From Tenebrio molitor (Eukaryota > Arthropoda > Insecta > Coleoptera > Tenebrionidae), in NCBI RefSeq assembly GCF_963966145.1, contig NC_091046.1:26660001-26724000 (forward strand): a DNA stretch of 64,000 nucleotides, in the 5' to 3' direction. Below the pieces are notes generated by a model. That model searched no databases. It was not told where the DNA came from and was given only the letters and a program-made list of their open reading frames with translations. A program made the position numbers and the translations under genes. Below, in pieces: positions 22,312 to 32,753 of the stretch; position 1 is the stretch's first letter; each line of letters begins with the position of its first letter.

Positions 22312-22565
22312 TTATTTTATAGAACATAAATCTACAACAATAGATTTTAAAGCATCTGCCGAGCAGCTATTGCCTACAAAGTAAAAAGATGTGGGTTGCT
22401 TCCAACCACCATAAATGCTTATCATCAAAGTCAATCGATGCTTAGCCGCAAATTTTTTTTTGTCGTTTCCTAAATCTTCAATGCCAATGATTCTATCTCT
22501 TTTCTTATCGAAATGTAAGGAAGTTTTCAAAGACATTTCGTCAACACAAAGCGTAGTCTTTGCTT
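22312..22565 (-). pseudogene. P-element (THAP9-like) transposase fragment
   Basis: About 80 residues remain, beginning in VDEMSLK (the position of the first catalytic Asp in P-element transposases, equivalent to IDDMSIK in the larger copy at 61.27 kb), then DRIIGIEDLGNDKKK and GGWKQPTSFYFVG, the conserved block that follows it in the RNase H-like core. Upstream and downstream parts are missing. Inactive. Confidence 0.72.
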
Positions 22566-22988
22566 TTCTTTTACATTTTTGAATTTATATTGCAACAAAT
22601 TCTAATGTTACTGTTATCAACATTATAGGTATTATTCTTTATTTTCAAGGTTTATTGTTGGTTCTTTCAAGTCTGGCATAATCAAAATTCGTTTGTAAAT
22701 TCTTACCTGATTACTTAATACGGGTAAGTAAACATGGAAGGTAACCCTGCAGATACGATATCTCAGATATAAACACAGCGATCGGGAACTTCCGACCCCG
22801 TCAAATGAATGCAATGTTGCCACTTGTATTTTTAGAGCGCGTTTATTTGAAAAAAAAAACGCAATTTCGTTTCGAATATAGCGGTTAATTATTACACAGG
22901 TCTACAGTAGTTATTTTCGATATAAGTACGCTGTCAGAATATGCCTGTGGAGTAAAGTAAATTCCCAGAATCACTGTTGAAGTTTATA
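22566..22988. other. Intergenic stretch, no gene recognised
   Basis: AT-rich sequence with only a 63-codon frame (minus, 22632-22823) and no recognisable motif. Confidence 0.4.
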
Positions 22989-23166
22989 CAGTGCATTTTT
23001 TTTAACTGTTGCCATAGGGAATTGCATGGTAAAACTTATACCCCCTGTTAACTTTTGTTCTGATGAAAATATTCAAACCATTTTTGCAAAAAAGTTGGAA
23101 GATTTTTTAGACTATCATGGTTTCACCATGCAATTCCCTATGGCAACAGTTAAAAAAAATGCACTG
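22989..23166. mobile_element. TA-flanked MITE with ~43-bp perfect inverted termini
   Basis: CAGTGCATTTTTTTTAACTG at the left is mirrored at the right and pairing continues through TTGCCATAGGGAATTGCATGG. Both ends are flanked by TA (22987-22988, 23167-23168). Confidence 0.85.
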
Positions 23167-24053
23167 TATATGTTTGTTTCTCGATGTATATAAATTCATT
23201 GTTCGGTTAACTCTGTTTGTGCTATTTTGTTGTACATTTTGACTAGTGTTGTAGTTTGATGCCTTCTGCCTTTTTATCACCTATAAAACATTTTTCTGAA
23301 CTTCATGTTTTTTTATCTGAAAATCAATGCAATTAATTGAAAGGTTTGATTACTTTTAGTAATCCCCAGGTATTTTTCGCATTTCTCTTACTGCCAAATA
23401 ACCATTTTCTTCATTCTTCATTTATATTGAGAATTGCATGAGGTGATTTTGATGTTTTGACATTAAATTATCTGTAATCTGAATCTGTACCAGTGTACCT
23501 TGACATAACCCCACATTTTAACAGACGTGATCACAGCATCAGACAGACGTTTTTAGTTTCTCCTACCACGAATATTAATTTCCGTTATTAATATTGATAA
23601 ATACATTGAGATCATTGCTTTACCACCATTATCAAGTTTTGACAATTGTGACATTTTCACATCACGTCACACCACACAAAAATTTAGTGGAAAACGTACG
23701 CAGCACACAGCTAAACAGCGCCTACTATTTTTTTCGTTGCGGTCACAATCAAATTGAATAGATAATAAAATTTATGGTTCCCCCTCCATATAAAAAATGA
23801 TGAATAAGTGAATACATAGGAGTTAAATTGGTTGTAAAACAACTAAACATTTTGCTTTTGCTGGCCCACTTAGCAGGAGCACATCTTGCACGGAAAACCC
23901 ATGAGATGACGTCTTATCTATTTATTAATTTTATCTTCAATGGCTGCAATTTCCCGACGAATCGCATTTTTGGGGGCGTCTAGGTTGTGAGGACGATAAA
24001 TGTAGACCTGTGATTTCAGGAAACCACAAAACAAAACACGCTTTCCAGGGAAT
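23167..24053. other. Intergenic stretch, no gene recognised
   Basis: AT-rich, no open frame over 60 codons, no repeat structure I can support. Confidence 0.45.
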
Positions 24054-24237
24054 AAACTGATCGAAAAAAGTTAGGGATATTGCTAAATAATATTTAAGTT
24101 AACTTTATCAAAATGCATCAGTAAGTTTTTTTAAGAACAACTATTGAAATGTTTTTTTAATAAACGTCAAACTTTTTCTCTTCTTGGGATGCGTTATAAA
24201 TTATAATATCAATAATCCTAATTTTTTTCGATCAGTT
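24054..24237. mobile_element. MITE with ~24-bp inverted termini
   Basis: AAACTGATCGAAAAAAGTTA at the left and the complement ending CGATCAGTTT at 24237 enclose 184 bp of AT-rich sequence. It abuts the mariner-like fragment on the right. Confidence 0.7.
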
Positions 24238-24655
24238 TGTTTCTCGCAAATTCCCCATGCTTGTGCAAGATGTATGGATCGTTGCTCTATTCTGCTGAAA
24301 CCACAGGTCCTCCAACCCCATTGCTTCGATTTGGGGTCGCAAAAAGGGTTCTAACATTTTACAATGACGATGTGAAGCTACTGTGACTGTTACTGCTCTT
24401 TCCTCAAAAAAGTAAGGCCCCACAGTGCCTAATTATGAAATCCCACACCACACTGTTACACGTTTACAGTGTAGAGGCTTGGAGTTTTTAAGGGTTTGTC
24501 TTCGACCAATAACGTTGAGGTGGAAGTGTGCCTCGTCGCTGCTCATGACAACCGCGTGTTGAGGTATGATTTGAGGTTCGTGCACAATTGCATAAGATAA
24601 TCCTTTGGCCTTAGTTCTTGCATCAACGTTATTTTTTATGGGTGAAAACTGAGAT
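24238..24655 (-). pseudogene. Mariner-like transposase fragment fused to the Gypsy pol end
   Basis: Reading from about 24655, KNNVDARTKAKGLSYAIV and MSSDEAHFHLNV (first catalytic acid) lead to KRVTVWCGIS, a stop near 24433, and then GPYFFEERAVTVTV and LWFQQNRATIHTS, the second catalytic block with Asn where Asp is usual. A single open frame runs from the Gypsy integrase into this fragment, so the two relics are joined without a stop. No third motif is present. Inactive. Confidence 0.7.
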
Positions 24656-26284
24656 CGTGATGCAGAATTCTCTTCATGATATGATATGAAAATACCCAGC
24701 TCCTGGTTGCGGCGCTCCGTGGGGTTCTCCCGGGGCGTATATGGGGTTGTCGTCCAGGTTCGTATTTGCCAGTATCGACAGCCCGTCGTCCAGTGCCCAG
24801 ACGTGAATTGGGAGCCGTTGTCTCTGATGATGACTCTAGGGTAACCCCGCCTGGTGAACACCTCTTCTTCGAGGAGGCGCACAATCTCGGACGTCATGCC
24901 CTTGGGAGATGGCGAACCCTTCCACCCACCTGCAGAATAAATCGGTAACTACAAGAATAAACCTATTCCCAGTGGGGTTTCGCGGGTATGGCCCCCTCAA
25001 GTCGCACGCTATCGCTTCGAATGGTCTCTTCGACTGTGGCGGCTTCTGGGGCGCAACTGGTTGGGAGGACCCACGCTTGTACTGTGCGTAGAGGAGACGG
25101 TGCCCTCCCACGGGAACAGACTTATGGTAGTCAGGTTGGGCAAGGGCCCAAGGTATTCATTCCTGCCCCCATCTTCTTGGTATAAGATGGCGGCCATGCC
25201 GGTGGCGGCTGGCGTCGGTTTGTAAAACATACGGGAGTTTGAGATTCGGCCGGTGGAGCATCAGCGGTTGAACGAGGACCTCCTTCACACGTATAAAGGC
25301 TTCCTCTTCCGTTGGTCCCCATCTCCATGGCTTCTTCGCGGACAGCAGGTCGGTCAATGGGTGCGCGATGTTGGTGAACCGGGGAACGTAGTCGCGCAAC
25401 CAGTTGCACAGACCCAGGAAAAACCGTAAGGAACGGCGGTCTTTTGGTGTTGGGGCTCCCTGGATCTGTCTCAGATAGATGATTTCTCGCTTACCGCAGG
25501 CGGTGGATTTGGAGCCGTGCAAACACGAGCGAGAGGTGTTTAACGTGCTCCTCGTGGTTGGTAGAGTACACAATGATGTCATCCAGGTACACCATGGTGA
25601 AGTTTCGAAGGTGACCAGTGAGTACTTTCTGGCTCACGAAATGTTGGAACGTTGGCGGGGTCCCCGGTTCAGACCGAATGGCATCACCCGAAACTGGTAA
25701 AGACCCTCTTCGGGTGTTGTAAAAGCGGTCCCTTGCTCACATCGGAGAGCAGAACCTGCCAATAACCTGATTTTAGGTTTAGCGACGAGAATACCTTAGC
25801 CTGTCCCAAGTCCCTAAGCATTTCCTGGATAATCGGAAGTGGAGCGGCCTCATCCCTAGTAGCAGCGTTTAATCTGCGGTAATCAACGCAGAACCAGGGC
25901 TGGTCGCGTCTTTTAAGCGGATGTGGTGCTAGGTTGTTGTCGTTGTCGAGGTGTCTTCCATATCGAATAGGGATTCGAATTCGTCGAAGAGCTGAAGGAC
26001 CTTCGGGCGTAGTTCTATAGGAAAGTTCTTCTCGAACCGTTCTCCAACGGTGATGCGGGCACAGTGATGGAGGCCAATTCCTTCCGTAGGGACTGGGATC
26101 GTTTGCTCGTAGTATTCGCCGAGCCGGTTTTGAAGTAAACCGTAGACCGATTGTCTGTACCATGCAGACCTGGGCTGCTGCATGAACTCGTAGCCCAGGA
26201 CGACGGTCTCAACGAGGCGGTCCACCACGAGGAACTTAAATTGGAAGTGAACCTTACCTAAGGTACATCTTAGTTCCTGGGTAC
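24656..26284 (-). pseudogene. Gypsy pol: RT, partial RNase H, integrase
   Basis: The RT begins near 26230; WFCVDYRRLNAATRDE near 25890 and SSLNLKSGYWQVLL near 25780 are conserved blocks, the latter with Asn where the first catalytic Asp is normally found. VYLDDIIVYS near 25590 is the second catalytic motif. RNase H starts with QTDAS near 25220 but its C-terminal half and the integrase zinc finger appear deleted near 25130. The integrase core has AIACDLRGPYPRN (first Asp), IIRDNGSQFTSGHW (second) and PRENPTERRNQE (Glu). At least four frame changes are visible. The missing Asp and the deletion imply loss of activity. Confidence 0.8.
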
Positions 26285-27591
26285 TGTTACGATATTTAAC
26301 GCACGGCCGACGCTAGCATATCGTACCACGGAGGGGGGACGTGACGAGCCTGAGAGAGAGAGAGGACATTAAAACACCGCACTTTAAACCATTAACATCT
26401 CCGGAAAGGTCGCGGATCTCTAGTGCCCCAGAATACCGTGCACGACTCGTGAAACGTGAAAGCGGCACCGCCGTCGAGCGGATCAATCCTGGGGCACATA
26501 GAAAGGTAATGGCCGTCGCGCGGATCAAAACGACCACCGGAAGTGGAAAGGTAAGAAAACGCCCTTATCTCGTCGAACCAATCAACTACGCCATTTGCGG
26601 CGTACAGGACCTCACCTCATTCCGGAGGCCACATCACCTGGCGACGGTGTTGGTAATTTCGCCACCAAGCATCATTACGAGATTAAGATACAGGTAAATT
26701 CGCCACCACCGTTTAATGGCATGCTAAGCCTACCAGTAATTTCGCCACTGTACTTCCCGGAATTAATCTACATTGCACACCTACCTACCCATGAGGACGG
26801 CGCCGGCGGACGGCCGACATAAATATTTCTGTATCTGAGAGTCTGAGACAGGAAAACAAGTAAATGCATGTATATGGAAAAACAGTTTATTATTTAAGAT
26901 TACAATGGAAAGATTAATTCTTTATTATTATGTCGTTTTATCATATTATTTATAAAAATTTTTCTGTTTCTGACATGCTTATTATGAATTTTTGCTACCA
27001 AATGTAGACTTTGTATTTTCACATAAGTGTCTATTTGAAATTTTTTCAGTTTTTCTAAAAACACAAATACAGTTGGGTCAGGTGTCAGGTGTCAAGTAGT
27101 TAAATCCACCCTTATTGGGTATGACCCTCAATAAAAATGTATTGAAAAATATTGGTGGTGAAATTACCGATGGAATTTTACTCAACGGGGATGCGCAAAA
27201 GATTAAGGTAATTACTGGTGGCGAGATTACCTGTCCCCCCTGGCGACAAGAAGGGAAGTCGCCCTCCTCACGAACTCATCAACACCCCTCAAGGCCACTG
27301 GCCCACAGAACCAGGCCACCAGCTCCGGCACCTACCCTCGTTCGGAACAGTTCCGGGCGAGCACAGAGCTGCTCTACCGTCCAGGTCCACCACCCAAAGG
27401 TCGTACTCGAACCGCGTTACCCTAATAAGTAGCATTCACATTAACCATTTATTTCTCTTTTGTATCAAACTGAGCATTGCTGAAAATTATATTGTTTTAA
27501 TATAACGAATGTGTAATTTACATCCCATCCCCCTCGAAGTTACACAGTTATCACGTGCAAATCCGGGGCTACAACAAAAGGGTTTGTAACA
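26285..27591. mobile_element. Solo LTR (Gypsy-like), interrupted, in the Gypsy protease region
   Basis: The segment begins TGTTACGATATTTAACG and ends GGGTTTGTAACA, flanked by GTAC (26281-26284) and GTGC (27592-27595), a 4-bp target duplication with one change. Its start, end and internal blocks (CGCCGTCGAGCGGATCAA, GGGCGAGCACAGAGCTG) resemble the solo LTR at 49829-50500, so both belong to related families. A 593-bp element is nested at 26646-27238. Confidence 0.8.
26646..27238. mobile_element. Non-autonomous element with GGTAATTTCGCCACC repeats and 9-bp duplication
   Basis: CCTGGCGAC lies on both sides (26637-26645, 27239-27247). Inside, after ~6 non-matching bases, GGTAATTTCGCCACC (26652) is mirrored by GGTGGCGAGATTACC (27217-27231). 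Related copies occur at 26693 and 26734 (same orientation, ~41-bp spacing) and, inverted, at 27154. Interior AT-rich, non-coding. Confidence 0.72.
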
Positions 27592-28568
27592 GTGCCTTTG
27601 ATGCGAACTTGGCCATGAGCGGTGGTGGTCTGAAGTTGGGCCGGCTGGTCCAAAAGTTTTACCTGTCCTGCCGCGGCTCCTTGACGGATCACGTTGTGCG
27701 TGGCTCCGGTATCGATCAGGGCGATGAACTCCTTTTCCTCAATGTTGGTGGAGGCGCGTGGAAGATTCGCGTCTCCATGGTTTACGGCGTTTATTGTTGT
27801 TGCGGGTTCTCCACGGGGCCCACGGTGCGACGGCTGCGTCCCGCTGCGGTCGCGGCCCCCTGGTCGTTTCCCGGATTCCTCTGGAGTTCTGGGCAGTCCG
27901 CGTGGAAATGAATCCCGGGACAGTAGTGGCACCTGGATAGCCACCTCGTGGAAGTTGTCGCAGGTGGTACCGCCTTCTTTTGTGCCAGGAGGCTCTCGAT
28001 GGTGCCGGCCCCAGTGGACAGTTCCTCCAGCGTGTGGGGTGATGCAAAGGCCGAGTACATCACCAACTCGTTCCTCAGCAGAGTTCGGCAAGTATCGACG
28101 AGCTCTTTCTCCGTCATCGCTGGAAGGATTCTTGCAGCCATGAGTTTCTTTTTCTGGAGGAATGTCTCGATCGGCTCGTCCTTCGCTTGGCATGTGTCAT
28201 AGAACTCGGAATGGAGGCGTATCACTTTGTCGAGGCCCCCGTACTTCTCCACCAGGCTCCGCTCCAGGTCTGGGAATGTGGGAAGGATGGCACCACCAGG
28301 GTTTGGCGGTACCGCGCAACCGGGTGGCCACTCGGACTCGCCATGTCTCTGGATCCATCGCGGCGAGGCGTTCTCGGCATTTCTCTAGGAAACGCTTCGG
28401 GTCCTCGTGTTCAAGGCTAGAGAATTTTGACAAAATTGGAAGTTCTGACGATTTTGGGGCGACCAGGCGAGACAGCACCTGGACAAGGACATCCATGTCG
28501 ATGAGCGGACCTGTAGGTAACTGCGTTGGTGGTTCACCTTGGGGTTGAGCCGATATCCAGCTTAGCAA
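27592..28568 (-). pseudogene. Gypsy gag and protease
   Basis: Gag begins at about 28568 (MLSWISAQPQG) and continues after a frame change near 28250 with EKYGGLDKVIRLHSEFYD and related capsid-like sequence. The nucleocapsid knuckle CHYCPGIHFHADC (CX2CX3HX4C) lies near 27925. After another frame change the protease block EFIALIDTGATHNVIRQG (active site D-T-G) is at about 27740-27690, and the frame runs into the solo LTR at 27591. In the family gag forms the particle and the protease matures gag-pol. Frame changes and the LTR insertion inactivate it. Confidence 0.78.
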
Positions 28569-28620
28569 GCGTACCTGGTGACAACCATCTCTGGGTATGG
28601 CAGAGAATGGACGCTTTCTG

Positions 28621-29762
28621 TGCTTGAGGAGGTTTGCCGCGCACTTAGGGTAGCAGTATGGACTTTTTTTCGTCCCATTGCTCCTAATTCACCGGAACAA
28701 ACGCACGATATGAAACTATTATACAGGATTATTCACGTAAGATGACGAGCCTGACCAGGTAAAAATGTGACCCAAAATAATTGTTTAGTATACTGTCCTG
28801 GTAGTAGTGTCTACTGCCTTGACGACGAGTCCGGTAGACACATGTTTATGGTCTAGTCCGTTTTACTTTACACGACGGCCAGTAGGAAATGTCAAATAAT
28901 TTGTCAGATTTATTGGTTTTTATTTATATAAAAATTAAATGTACAATTACTTATATCATTGAAATGGTTTCTTAAAGGCAAGTATTACCCTTTGATCAAT
29001 CCAAACAACTTTATTTCGTATTCTCCAATTGTAGAACAACCTGTACTCTGTCAAATAACTTCCCGATGATTTTTGGGGCAATAAGTTTGATCGCGCACTG
29101 GCACTATCTACCTTCTCCAAAAGGTGGTCTGGGAAGAAAACTTGACTTCTGCTTCGGTTCGGTTGTGAGAATTCATTTTATTAAAGGAAGTTAGCGCAAA
29201 TGAAAGAAATCACATGAAAAACTTCGACAGACTAAATTTTGATGAATCGTTTGTTATCATAGTAACAAGGCATAGCAATCTTTTTCAAAGCCAAATTTTT
29301 TTATTTAAATTTATTTTCTTTTAAATAATTGTCTCATGCCTAGTTGCACCACACTATTTAATATTACTTAAAAGGTTATTAAGTTTTAACATTGATTAAA
29401 ATTTCATTTTACGTTGCACCGCACCTTAAAAACAATTTAATTAATATTAAATTTAAATAGCCAAATTTGACTATTTAAATTAGTATTAAAATATAAGTTG
29501 ACGTATATAATAAATTACGTAAATCAAATTTATTCACAATTATCGATATCGAATTTCCTCCTTAAATCTGATCATTTTCACGATATGGATAAATTTACAT
29601 TCTATAGAAGATTTCGATAAACGAAACAAACATGTTTAAATTTATTTAGTTCCTCCTCTTGTTTTATAATGTTCTCGTCTTTCGACAGCCGCAATTTTTC
29701 TTGTATTTAGTTTGGACTACGTTAAGGAAAAGTCGTCGAAGAGTTTCTTGAGTCCGTAAAAT
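28621..29762. other. Intergenic stretch, no gene recognised
   Basis: AT-rich DNA between the Gypsy interior and the next inverted-repeat element. No open frame over 60 codons, and no Gypsy LTR is recognisable next to the gag end. Confidence 0.45.
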
Positions 29763-30510
29763 ACCATGGTCATTGTTCACTTTAACTACTTCTGGATTTT
29801 CGCGTTTTTTCTGGCTAGACAGCCTCAGGGCGTCCTTCTAGATCGTTTCCCACCATTCAAACCTTGTGCAAATGAATTTTCCTTACCCTTTAGTTTTTTT
29901 TTTTTGCCTTTCCCTTTTCACCGTACTGGTCTATCAGGTACCTTGCGGTCGGCTTTTTCCTCTTTTTCCTTTGTGCGGCGGGGCTCCGAGGTACTTTCCC
30001 CGGCCACCCACACCCACCCTCTCTTCTCCTTTTTTCTTTCTGGACAACACAACATGAAATACAACACAAACATCCATGGGAGGCCCATCCGGCCTGGGAT
30101 TTGAACCCTGCTGACCTCGCGGTGGTGTCGGGAGAGTGTCGTTCTTCCTTCCACCACCCTACCGTCAGCCCCTACTAGACATACACACACATCCATGGCC
30201 CGGCGGAGTTTCCTTCCTTCGAAAAAATCCTCCCCCTTCGGTGGGATTCGAACCCACTAGCGCCGGGACCGCGACCTCGGAGCACTGTCTCCGACAGCCA
30301 TGCGGCCACCGAGCTACCTCCTTACCCTTTAGTTATACTAAGACATTGGCGCGACCTTGACGCGACCATGGAACACAACAAGAGAAAAAAAAGGCATTTG
30401 CACAAGGTTTGAATGGTGGGAAACGATCTAGGAGGACGCCCTGAGGGTGTCTAGCCAGAAAAACACGCGAAAATTCCAGAAGTAGAAGGGAACAATTACC
30501 AATACCATTA
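29763..30510. mobile_element. Element with ~100-bp inverted termini, hosting a SINE
   Basis: Bases 29763-29880 and 30393-30510 are inverted copies, sharing CTTCTGGATTTTCGCG, CTGGCTAGACA and GATCGTTTCCCACCATTC. Without the nested SINE it would be ~310 bp. Non-coding. Confidence 0.78.
29896..30319 (-). mobile_element. Dimeric tRNA-like SINE
   Basis: It is flanked by the 15-bp duplication CCTTACCCTTTAGTT (29881-29895, 30320-30334), and the element's A-rich tail (minus strand) abuts the left copy. On the minus strand a tRNA-like head has an A box TAGCTCGGTGG (30306-30316, slightly overlapping the duplication boundary after the TAG) and a B box GGTTCGAATCC (30244-30254). A second head has B box GGTTCAAATCC (30097-30107). 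Both units end in CCATGGATGT. Pol III transcription is expected for the family; the sequence shows the boxes only. Confidence 0.8.
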
Positions 30511-30519
30511 GGGGATTCA

Positions 30520-31560
30520 AAACTGAATTCTTCTGTAATTCTCTTCCAACATACAATTTTGGTAATGTTCGGAAATGTTCCCTAATTTTGTGCCCACTAT
30601 TCAAAAGGACTGCATTCTTGTCAATGGTTGTAAATGCAATATATGTGTAAATTTCTTGATTAATTTGACTTTTTGTTGTTGACACTGCAGGTGCTTTACT
30701 ATACGATGTCCAAAACAAGTCATACGCTCATCTTCATGTTTTTTTTGTTGGAAGGGGCGATGCCAGTCTTGATAGGGGGAGATCTTCATCATCGCTGCCT
30801 AAAGCAGTAATTGTTTCAACGATTGATGATGTGCTTCGTCCAGGAATTTCTCTCTATCCTGCAAAACAGTTGCTGCGGATTTTTGTTTTAAATGCAAAAT
30901 TACTCTTGTCGTTTCCATATCATCAAAAAGTGCAACTTTAAAACGGGGATACTGGTTGAACCTCAAGTCTGTTAATTTTCCATTTTCCACAATATACAAA
31001 TTGATGGCTTTCTTCTGTTCTAGCAATCTTTCAAGCATGTAATATTGCGAATTCCACTGTGTGGCCACATTTTAAATCAGCTTTTTTGGAACCATTTAGA
31101 GTTCCTCCTAGATTTTCAAGAGTCTGTCAGATGCAGTTTTAGAATGGTTGAAATGCGTCACTATTCTTTTTGATTTAGAAATTACATCTATAACTGCACG
31201 TTGACTTTCGATGGCATCTTCAATCACGAGCTGTAAAGAGTATGAATACAGCTAGGCTGATAATAGATTTTAGCGCCTTCTACTCCTTTCTTCATATTAG
31301 CAGCATTGTCGGCAACTAATAGATGAGCCGGATCAAGTTTTAAGTTCCAATTTTCAAGCAAATTTTTAAGTGCTTTGGCAATATTTTCACCGCTGTGACT
31401 ATCAAGGAGATGTTCACAACCCAAAACATATGAACATCTCTAACTGTCGTTCTGCAGCCAGTGGCCGGTGAATGATATGAAAGCACGGTTGTTATGTATA
31501 CAAGTTCAAACGTCGGATGTAATTGATAATTTGCCCCTGTTTCCATTTCATTGAGCTTTT
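30520..31560 (-). pseudogene. hAT transposase relic (ZBED-like family, different from TAGGGCCC hAT)
   Basis: Conserved pieces read right to left in changing frames: METGANYQLHPTFELVYITT (~31540), GENIAKALKNLLENWNL then PAHLLVADNAANMKKG (~31390-31270, second catalytic Asp region), CIHTLYS (CxxH-like position), ATQWNSQYYMLERLLEQKKA (~31060) and DDMETTRVILHLK (~30930). This order matches ZBED/Ac-like hAT transposases. At least five frame changes or stops are present; the N-terminal zinc finger and C-terminal dimerisation domain are not recognisable. Inactive. Confidence 0.7.
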
Positions 31561-31594
31561 TTTTTCACACGCCTTTTACATTTTACATTTGCTA

Positions 31595-31640
31595 TACAGG
31601 GTGTCTCAGCTAAGACTCTCGAGCCTAATATTTCGGTTAT
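31595..31640 (+). repeat. Terminal-repeat-like sequence of a mariner-type element
   Basis: TACAGGGTGTCTCAGCTAAG preceded by TA resembles the outer end of many insect mariner-like elements. I could not find its partner, so this is probably one orphan end. Confidence 0.4.
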
Positions 31641-32059
31641 TTGCCAACGGATTTTTATGAAATTTAAAATACAGATATTTTAGACGGTGAAGATTCAATT
31701 AGTAATAATAATACTTATAACCTCAATTTAAAAAATGTAATTTCAACACATGTTTCCTTTATTGAAAATTAAGCGCACTTATTACTAGATTGTTGAACAT
31801 TAAAAAATACGTGTCTTCACAAGCAATTAACAAAATCCCTCGTCTAGTTTATCGAAAAAAAGATTAGATTTTGTTGTTAAAAATTTGATCTAAATTTTGA
31901 GGGTATTTGAGCAGTCATTTTTTGAAATAATTGATGAAAAGTTGCCAAGCAACATTTTGTACACCCTTAAAATCTGTCAAAAGTGGGCGTGCTTTATTAT
32001 AAAAGTCAAGTTTATTGCAAATACTACTACAATTTCAAGATTGTTGAAAAAGAAACAAT

Positions 32060-32643
32060 TTTTGCCTATGGAGAGTGTCGCAAATACTTCAGTTACATAG
32101 TTTTCTCGTGGAACACTATCCAAATGTAGGCTTTACAAAATTTAAGGTTCAGAGAGTCGTCAACTTATTTGAAGACACAAGAAGCGTACGTGAACTAAAT
32201 CGGGTAAGCACAAAACACGTCACTGGGAACGAACCCTGTTTTGTATCTAACACGTTTTTGAAACAATTATCATGGGATGTGAAACATTACAAGTGGGTCA
32301 CTCATTTCGCCGATCAGCAGCAACGATGGTTGTGGATGCAGGCGGAGATATTTTGACACTAGAACGTGCGGGAGGATGGAAAAGTAGTGGAATTGCGGAA
32401 GGTTATGTGGATGATTCTATCAAAAAAAAAAAAATTAAAATGGCGAAAAAAATGTTTCCTGGACGAAACTCAACAGATGTGGCTTCCACTTCGACAAATG
32501 TGGCGTCTACTTCGGGAGGTTCTACAATTAATTGTCCAATGACGAGCGAATTCACTTCCGCTTCAGGAATGTTCGCCATTAGCGGAAATTCTAATTGTAC
32601 ATTTAATTTTAATTTGTATGAAACAAATTTCTCTACTTGTTAA
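32060..32643 (+). pseudogene. Tyrosine recombinase C-terminal relic
   Basis: From about 32275 the frame holds VGHSFRRSAATMVVDAGG (H-x-x-R motif), LERAGGWKSSGIAEGYVDDS (G-G-W and the presumed nucleophile Tyr) and a Ser/Thr-rich tail ending at 32643. It aligns with the C-terminal half of the two-exon gene at 42946-44068 (HAFRRTSATLL, GGWRSSGVAEGYVADS), including the NVASTS tail. No intron interrupts the tail here. Upstream coding is scrambled by stops and frame changes to at least 32060. Inactive remnant of the same family. Confidence 0.68.
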
Positions 32644-32753
32644 ATTCATAACTGGTCTGCTGTCAATTTAACACTACTAGCCAGTTAAAATGACTTTTCA
32701 ACGTCAAGTGACAGTTCGAATAAATGACATTTACAATTTAATAACAAATAATA

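Larger units (their letters stand above)
24656..28620 (-). mobile_element. Gypsy (Ty3-type) retrotransposon interior, degenerate
   Basis: From right to left the interior carries gag with a CCHC knuckle, an aspartic protease (LIDTGATHNV), reverse transcriptase (YLDD), part of RNase H and integrase. It is more GC-rich than its neighbours. It is split at 26285-27591 by a solo LTR and lacks its own flanking LTRs. Multiple frame changes make it inactive. Confidence 0.82.

Noticed and set aside
25131..28203. Many overlapping open frames on the plus strand of the Gypsy region
   Set aside because: They arise from the GC-richer composition and are antisense to recognisable gag and pol motifs.
29766..30104. 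112-codon plus-strand frame
   Set aside because: It runs through an inverted-repeat arm into the antisense of a SINE; hydrophobic low-complexity product.
30240..30320. A tRNA gene on the minus strand
   Set aside because: A and B boxes are present, but they are part of a SINE with an A-rich tail and target duplication, and a second tRNA-like unit follows.
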